64,000 nucleotides of DNA from NCBI GenBank assembly GCA_016201405.1, contig JACQCZ010000001.1, positions 72,432 through 136,431 of the forward strand, in the 5' to 3' direction. Below, one piece after another: positions 60,168-64,000 of the stretch. The stretch's first letter is position 1; every line of letters starts with the position of its first letter. Origin of the DNA: Candidatus Acetothermia bacterium. Lineage in GTDB: Bacteria; Bipolaricaulota; Bipolaricaulia; RBG-16-55-9. Under the pieces are notes generated by a model, which saw nothing but the letters and a program-made list of their open reading frames with translations, ran no database searches and was not told where the DNA came from. The position numbers and the translations under genes are program-made.

Positions 60168-60815
60168 TTAGTCATGAGCCCGTGCCCGTTCGCGAAAGCT
60201 GCGGACCTTGGCGCGGTTTCCACAGCTGGTTCCGCACCACCGCCGGGTGCGATTGTGACTCGTGTCCAGAAAGAGCCAGCCACAGCCGCGATCATCTTCG
60301 CAACGCCCCACTCGCTCCAGATCTTCGGAATTGAGAAGCTCTGCGGCGGAGCGGACCACAGGCCACAAGATCTGCTCTAAGGAATTCTTCGCGTCAGCCC
60401 ATTCCCAGCGGAATTTGCCCCGGTCATAGCCAACACGCAGATGGGAGAGTGATTCTACAAGTGCTTTATTAAAGATCTCAAGGTCACTGGCATCGGGTCT
60501 CTTTTTCATTGTGAAAGCCGAGAAGATTCTGTAAAGCGCCTCACGCAGCTCAATGCTCTTGTTGTAGACTTGAAGAGCCTGCTTTGCGTGGCTCTTCGAA
60601 GCCCGAGACAATTGACTCTTCTCTTCACCTGTGATCAAGCCCACATTCGCGCTCCACGTCAGCACATCGTGATATGAATGGAGCTTTTCTACTGGGTGCT
60701 CGCTGGCGTGCCAGCCCATCGTATTGGCAAAATCGAGACTGAGCTGACCGGCATCCAGGTTTAAGTTTTCTGATCCGCTACCCGTTTTCACAAGACTCCA
60801 CCTTTCAGGTTTCAC
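60168..60815 (-). CDS. CGNR zinc-finger (ABATE-type) regulator
   Basis: The 215-aa protein has the ABATE stress-associated N-terminal domain (LDAGQLSLDFANTMGWHASEHP ... WSANVGLI) and a C-terminal CGNR zinc finger (RCEDDRGCGWLFLDTSHNRTRRWCGTSCGNRAKVRSFRER). Such proteins are putative transcription factors. It is divergent from three tiny genes, with a palindrome between them, and probably controls both sides. The start (ATG 60815) lies near that region. Confidence 0.88.
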   Translation of the reverse strand: MKPERWSLVKTGSGSENLNLDAGQLSLDFANTMGWHASEHPVEKLHSYHDVLTWSANVGLITGEEKSQLSRASKSHAKQALQVYNKSIELREALYRIFSAFTMKKRPDASDLEIFNKALVESLSHLRVGYDRGKFRWEWADAKNSLEQILWPVVRSAAELLNSEDLERVGRCEDDRGCGWLFLDTSHNRTRRWCGTSCGNRAKVRSFRERARAHD

Positions 60816-60841
60816 TCAATCCCGTAACTATCATAGCGCAC

Positions 60842-60870
60842 TTGACAAGTTACGTCAAGAGTGATATAGT
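60842..60870 (+). promoter_or_regulatory. Promoter/operator of the three small genes
   Basis: TTGACA and TATAGT are 17 bases apart on the plus strand. The -35 is half of an inverted repeat TTGAC-N7-GTCAA (60842-60858), and GTAAC/GTTAC arms lie further down (about 60871-60900). A repressor, perhaps the divergent CGNR protein, could bind here. Confidence 0.6.
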
Positions 60871-60930
60871 GTAACCATCCAAGCGACAATTAGATGTTAC
60901 GTTGCTCTATAAACTGAAAGGGAGATATGC

Positions 60931-61179
60931 ATGTTCAACCCGATCCAAATCGAGATACTCGTGACGCATCATCAAGCGGATCTCTTAAAGTCCGCGCAAG
61001 AGAATCAGCGGCTTCGAATGATGGTTGGCCCAAGAGCAAATCTTATATCTAACGTTTTGCTCCAGATTCGAAGACGTACTGATGAAGTCCTGAAAAGGAG
61101 AGTCTATGTCCAATCAAATCAATCTTTGGCTTATTGCACAGCAGCGGCAAAAGGAGTCACTGGACTTTTGGAGAAATGA
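60931..61179 (+). CDS. Small basic protein 1 of the CGNR-linked cluster
   Basis: An 82-aa ORF starting MFNPIQIEILVTHHQADLLKSAQENQRL after AAAGGGAGATATGC. It is helical and basic (QIRRRTDEVLKRRVYVQSN). Its last 74 bases overlap the next ORF in another frame, which has its own strong ribosome site, so the true end or a frameshift is uncertain. No known family. Confidence 0.55.
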   Translation: MFNPIQIEILVTHHQADLLKSAQENQRLRMMVGPRANLISNVLLQIRRRTDEVLKRRVYVQSNQSLAYCTAAAKGVTGLLEK

Positions 61180-61339
61180 GAGACTAGCCCGTGAGTGTGC
61201 TCTTCCAGGCACTGATCTGGCGAGTCAGTTTTTGCACTGGACGGGTCAATCCATGATTCGCTGCGGGCTGTGGCTCAAGAGAACTCGCGACCATGCCAGC
61301 GCTGCCACATTCCAAGAGAGAGGAGTCCATCATGTTTGA
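61106..61339 (+). CDS. Small protein 2 of the CGNR-linked cluster
   Basis: A 77-aa ORF (MSNQINLWLIAQQRQKESLDFWRNERLARECALPGTDLASQFLHWTGQSMIRCG) following AAAAGGAGAG at good spacing. The stop overlaps the third ORF by eight bases. No recognisable domain; soluble, Trp- and Arg-rich. Confidence 0.55.
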   Translation: MSNQINLWLIAQQRQKESLDFWRNERLARECALPGTDLASQFLHWTGQSMIRCGLWLKRTRDHASAATFQERGVHHV

Positions 61340-61481
61340 CATCTTCTGTCCGGTTGAGAAGTTACGTGTACTTCTCTCCGCCGGCGATATTCTGCGGATT
61401 GAGCGCACTGATAAAGGAATCGAGATTCATTATCGCTGTCCATGCGGTCATGAAGGCATGGTACAGACAGGACGGAAATAG
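61332..61481 (+). CDS. Small protein 3 of the CGNR-linked cluster (CxCxH motif)
   Basis: A 49-aa ORF from ATG at 61332 (MFDIFCPVEKLRVLLSAGDILRIERTDKGIEIHYRCPCGHEGMVQTGRK) after GAGAGGAG. The CPCGH motif with Cys 6 could bind a metal, giving a rubredoxin-knuckle-like miniature. It ends 51 bases before tRNA-Glu (opposite strand). Function unknown. Confidence 0.6.
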   Translation: MFDIFCPVEKLRVLLSAGDILRIERTDKGIEIHYRCPCGHEGMVQTGRK

Positions 61482-61531
61482 CTCGTTTAGACTCTAAGGC
61501 TTGAGTGATCATTAAAGAGACAAGACGGGAG

Positions 61532-61607
61532 TGGCGCTCCCACGGGGATTTGAACCCCGGTTTTGGCCTTGAGAGGGCCACGTCCTAGGCCGCTAGACGA
61601 TGGGAGC
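61532..61607 (-). tRNA. tRNA-Glu (anticodon CTC)
   Basis: Acceptor GCTCCCA/TGGGAGC, anticodon stem TGGCC/GGCCA with loop CTCTCAA, T arm CGGGG/CCCCG with loop TTCAAAT, encoded CCA. Confidence 0.95.
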
Positions 61608-61699
61608 GGGATTTCGGCATTATAGTCAATACCCCTGAATCCTTCAAACAGAAAGCAATGTTCTTAAGAGAGATTTTAAAGACCCAACGTGATTCTGCC

Positions 61700-61730
61700 A
61701 AAAAAAGTCAACCGGCCCGAGAGGGCCGGT
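61700..61730 (-). terminator. Intrinsic terminator, minus strand
   Basis: ACCGGCCC/GGGCCGGT with a four-base loop, extended by GTC/GAC, followed on the minus strand by TGACTTTTTTT. It lies 214 bases past the minus-strand gene that ends at 61944 and would stop its transcript before tRNA-Glu. Confidence 0.75.
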
Positions 61731-61754
61731 GACTCCGAGGCTCCTCAGTGGCGC

Positions 61755-61780
61755 CTGAAAGGAGGTTTAGGACCTTTCAG
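61755..61780 (+). promoter_or_regulatory. Hairpin enclosing a ribosome-site-like sequence
   Basis: CTGAAAGG (61755-61762) pairs perfectly with CCTTTCAG (61773-61780). The loop and stem hold AAGGAGGTTT, a duplicate of the ribosome site of the 47-aa ORF just downstream. Confidence 0.4.
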
Positions 61781-61798
61781 TACTAAGGAGGTTTCTAC

Positions 61799-61942
61799 AT
61801 GTCTAGCAAGTTCATCCTCACTATACTCATCGCCTGGTGGAAATTAAATGACGGCAAGGTGAAAAATCGGTTGAAATTCTCAAATTTGGGAAACCCGCAC
61901 CCCTTGAAGGTGATCTTCATCACCCTGGGCTATTCAATTTGA
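61799..61942 (+). CDS. Possible 47-aa small protein
   Basis: ATG at 61799 follows AAGGAGGTTTCTAC, a consensus ribosome site. The ORF starts MSSKFILTILIAWWKLND with a short hydrophobic stretch, continues basic, and ends TLGYSI. It stops one base before the convergent gene's last base, a tight fit. It contains copy 2 of the 33-bp repeat. No known family. Confidence 0.5.
   Translation: MSSKFILTILIAWWKLNDGKVKNRLKFSNLGNPHPLKVIFITLGYSI
61840..61872 (+). repeat. 33-bp dispersed repeat, copy 2
   Basis: Matches 4926-4958 at 28 of 33 positions and encodes KLND-x-x-VKNRL within the 47-aa ORF. Confidence 0.4.
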
Positions 61943-61943
61943 T

Positions 61944-62594
61944 CTATTTGGTGGAGTAGACGACGGAGATTCCAGCCATGCCTACATCACCGCCACAGGT
62001 ATCCGTCTCTTGCTTGTCCAAGCGCCCCAGACTGACATTGACCGCGTCTCCTGAGAGCAGAGAATCAAACTCACCGGCTGTGGGAGTGATCTGGAAGCGC
62101 AGCATGGCCGTCTTGTGGGCATCGGCGGGGGCAGCCACCGTAATCGTAAAGTCAGTCACTTTGAACTCTGTGGAGGCATCCAGCGGGCGGAAGCCGCCAG
62201 AAGCTGAGCCCAAATCCTGCGCCTGCCCCTCACCTGCGCGGTACATGAAGTTGGAGCCAAAGACAAAGTCGCAGTGAGTGTTGGGAGTCTCCCAGAGCAG
62301 CTCAAGGGTCATAGGAGTGTTAGGCACATAATCATTGGGGACTGTAAAGCCAAAGGAGATGTTGGGAACCCCGGCATTGGCAGGGAGGCGCACAGGCGCC
62401 TCAAAGCCGGACATCAAGATGGAAGCGCCGCCATCCAGATGGACGCTATAGGGGTTGATGGAGAGACGGCTGGTATTCTCAGGCGCAGTCTGGTTCTGCC
62501 CCATCAGCGAAAAGCCGCCGTATCCAAGGAGCGAGAGTGCAATAATTCCGACAAAAAGAACCAATATCTTTCTGGAGCTGATCATCTTATGCAT
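61944..62594 (-). CDS. Exported beta-rich protein, unknown function
   Basis: ATG at 62594 (MHKMISSRKILVLFV) follows GGGAGGTCATAC; the track's earlier start is antisense to that region. A signal anchor (ILVLFVGIIALSLLGYGGFSL) precedes a 180-aa domain of beta-sandwich appearance (FGFTVPNDYVPNTPMTLELLWETPNTHCDFVFGSNFMYRAG ... FTITVAAPADAHKTAMLRFQITPTAGEFDSLLSGDAVNVSLGR). I do not recognise it. It has two cysteines (CDFVF and DTCGGD) that could form a disulfide. It follows the dipeptide permease genes but is separated by about 85 bases. Confidence 0.7.
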   Translation of the reverse strand: MHKMISSRKILVLFVGIIALSLLGYGGFSLMGQNQTAPENTSRLSINPYSVHLDGGASILMSGFEAPVRLPANAGVPNISFGFTVPNDYVPNTPMTLELLWETPNTHCDFVFGSNFMYRAGEGQAQDLGSASGGFRPLDASTEFKVTDFTITVAAPADAHKTAMLRFQITPTAGEFDSLLSGDAVNVSLGRLDKQETDTCGGDVGMAGISVVYSTK

Positions 62595-62679
62595 GTATGA
62601 CCTCCCATGTGTGATTGCGTACAAGGTACAGAAAGACCCCTCTCTTCTGCCACTTAGAGATCTTGAATTGAGATGATGG

Positions 62680-63759
62680 TCAAAGGGCCATGCGCGGGTC
62701 TACCGCATCGCGCAGCGCGTCTCCTAAAAAGTTGAAGCCCACTACGGCCATAGCCAAAAAGCAGCCGGGGATCAACACCCACGGGTGAAGCTGCAGATCT
62801 GGGATCGACTTCGCCGATTGCAATAACAATCCCCAGCTCACATTTGGCTCTTGCAGGCCAAAGCCGAGAAAGCTGATGGTGCTCTCCAGAACCACGGCAT
62901 TGGCAGCGATCAGCGTCGCAGCCACAATCAGATAGCTCATCGTGTTGGGAATGAGATGCTTCCAGATGATGTGCGCCGAGCTTGCCCCAAAGACTTTTGC
63001 TGCGGCGACATACGATTCTTCACGCAGGCTGAGCACTTGCCCGCGAACGACGCGCGCCACGGGCGCCCAGCCGACCAGGGCAATCGCGGCTACCAGCCCC
63101 CAGAAGCGATACTGCGGCGTCCAGCCAATCGGCACCGCAGCCGTCAGCACGAGCAGAAGCGCCAGCCTAGGCAGAGACATAAACGCCTCGGTAAAGCGCT
63201 GAAGCAGCAAGTCAAGTGCCCCCCCAAAGTAGCCAGAGATTCCGCCCACGAAGACACCAAAGCCGATGCTAAAGAGCGCAACCAGAATTCCCAAAATGAG
63301 CGGGAGTCGCGTCCCAATCAGAATGCGGGAGAAGAGATCACGCCCAAGCTTATCTGTGCCAAACAAGAAGAGACCTGCCGATGAGGCGGTATTGGCAGAG
63401 GTCCCCAACAGATGCAAGTCTGAGCTCCAGATGCCTAGAAATTTATAAGACCAGCTATGAACCCAGAAGTTGATGGGGATCTTGAGGCTGGTGTCTTCTT
63501 TGAATTCAACTTTTGAAGTGAATGGATTGCGAATCTTTTGGCTCCCATATAGAAATGGGCCTGAATCTCCGGTCTCTGGATCAGTCCAGTGAATTTGGGT
63601 GAGCACGGGCGGCGTCGATGAAAAATCGGCGTGAAGCTCATCAGCGGGGTAGGGGCTGAGGAAATCGGCCAGCAGCGCGATCAGCGCCAGTGCAAGCAGA
63701 ACAAAAAAGCCGATCAATCCCAGCCAGGAACTCTTCAGCCTACCCAATAGATTACTCAT
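62680..63759 (-). CDS. Peptide ABC transporter permease, DppC/OppC type
   Basis: The 359-aa protein has an N-terminal helix, a long extracytoplasmic insert of about 100 residues (AGFS-type OppC N-terminal region ending GTDKLGRDLFSRILIGTRLPL), then the BPD-type permease core with EAA loop (YVAAAKVFGASSAHIIWKHLIPN). It would pair with the DppB-type permease upstream (8-bp overlap) and a family-5 binding protein, possibly the one at 50.5 kb. ATG at 63759. Confidence 0.93.
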   Translation of the reverse strand: MSNLLGRLKSSWLGLIGFFVLLALALIALLADFLSPYPADELHADFSSTPPVLTQIHWTDPETGDSGPFLYGSQKIRNPFTSKVEFKEDTSLKIPINFWVHSWSYKFLGIWSSDLHLLGTSANTASSAGLFLFGTDKLGRDLFSRILIGTRLPLILGILVALFSIGFGVFVGGISGYFGGALDLLLQRFTEAFMSLPRLALLLVLTAAVPIGWTPQYRFWGLVAAIALVGWAPVARVVRGQVLSLREESYVAAAKVFGASSAHIIWKHLIPNTMSYLIVAATLIAANAVVLESTISFLGFGLQEPNVSWGLLLQSAKSIPDLQLHPWVLIPGCFLAMAVVGFNFLGDALRDAVDPRMAL

Positions 63760-64000
63760 AGCGAATCTTTGGATCGGACCAGGCTAATAGAATGTCTGAG
63801 ATAAAGTTGCCCACAAAGAGCACGACGCTAAAGAAGATCAATCCCGCCAGCACGACGTATTGATCGCCCCGCCCCAGCGCCTGCCAGAAGGCTCCCTCAA
63901 CAATTGGCAGCTGCAAGATGACCGCGGCGACCAGAGTGCTCTCAAACATCGAGGGGAGCCAGAAGCCCATCAGGCTGAGCACCGGATTGAGTGCATTTCT
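63752..64000 (-). CDS. Peptide ABC transporter permease, DppB/OppB type (C-terminal part)
   Basis: The frame is open to the right edge of the window (RNALNPVLSLMGFWLPSMFESTLVAAVILQLPIVEG...), so only the last 80 or so residues are seen. LPxxFESTLVAAVILQLP and the last helix (VLAGLIFFSVVLFVGNFISDILLAWSDPKIRYE) are typical of DppB C-termini. It overlaps the DppC gene by eight bases. Confidence 0.9.
   Translation of the reverse strand, partial: RNALNPVLSLMGFWLPSMFESTLVAAVILQLPIVEGAFWQALGRGDQYVVLAGLIFFSVVLFVGNFISDILLAWSDPKIRYE

Overview
The window is a gene-dense bacterial chromosome segment of roughly 50% GC with no rRNA. It carries core bacterial genes (mutL, dnaX-ybaB-recR, argS, ftsY, coaBC, mnmA, lipA, pdh, pepA, a small SRP RNA and six tRNAs), a K+-independent-type H+-pyrophosphatase, SpoVS, and a UbiA/polyprenyl-diphosphate-synthase pair that suggests menaquinone. 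Exported proteins carry dockerin-like EF-hands, PKD, CARDB and FlgD-Ig/sorting-like domains. I read this as an uncultivated deep-branching bacterium, perhaps of the Bipolaricaulota/Acetothermia kind; that placement is weak inference and a marker-gene tree would decide it.

Layout. 0-5 kb: MFS transporter end, mutL, a nine-repeat exported beta protein, a class I aminotransferase and a 32-aa membrane peptide. 5-9.7 kb: two translationally coupled exported proteins with EF-hand and sorting-like C-termini, tRNA-Arg, dihydroorotase, SRP RNA, two tRNA-Ser, a DHFR-like protein and a DUF1697 gene broken by an amber codon. 9.8-18.3 kb: a membrane-anchored winged-helix regulator, an exported helical protein, a cupredoxin-like protein, mnmA, an RnfC/PduS-like flavoprotein without a ferredoxin domain, a ThiF-rhodanese plus MoaD-like sulfur carrier pair, an AT-rich island with an unknown gene, and a VOC protein. 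18.3-23.9 kb: lipA-pdhA-pdhB1-pdhB2-lpd behind one strong promoter. 23.9-25.7 kb: a two-gene Y-family polymerase cassette with a dyad inside its promoter. 25.8-29.5 kb (minus): a ChrB / 82-aa / double DUF1259 / ChrB-C / beta-propeller operon. 29.6-33.8 kb (minus): acyl-CoA dehydrogenase-glutamate dehydrogenase, and UbiA-CPBP protease. 34-38.5 kb: DUF3105, polyprenyl synthase, spoVS, argS, ftsY. 38.5-49.2 kb: coaBC, a second beta-repeat protein, a histidine kinase/response regulator pair, alcohol dehydrogenase, recR-ybaB-dnaX, a DUF433/DUF5615 toxin-antitoxin pair, a DinB-like protein and a thiolase. 49.2-64 kb: alpha/beta hydrolase, tRNA-Thr, a peptide-binding protein, a candidate small RNA, pepA, a CARDB protein, a NatAB-like exporter, hppA, a CGNR regulator divergent from three tiny genes, tRNA-Glu, a 47-aa ORF and the start of a dipeptide permease operon.

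Metabolically the segment links amino-acid breakdown (aminotransferase, glutamate dehydrogenase, acyl-CoA dehydrogenase, thiolase, peptide uptake, leucyl aminopeptidase) to pyruvate oxidation and pyrophosphate-driven proton pumping. The most unusual items are: a regulator that looks like the sensor of the local histidine kinase joined directly to the DNA-binding domain of its response regulator; a matrixin-like domain whose zinc ligands are all replaced; tandem E1-beta genes with no E2; the Y-polymerase cassette; the ChrB/DUF1259 operon; a promoter/two-hairpin/terminator small RNA; and the CGNR-controlled cluster of three tiny genes.
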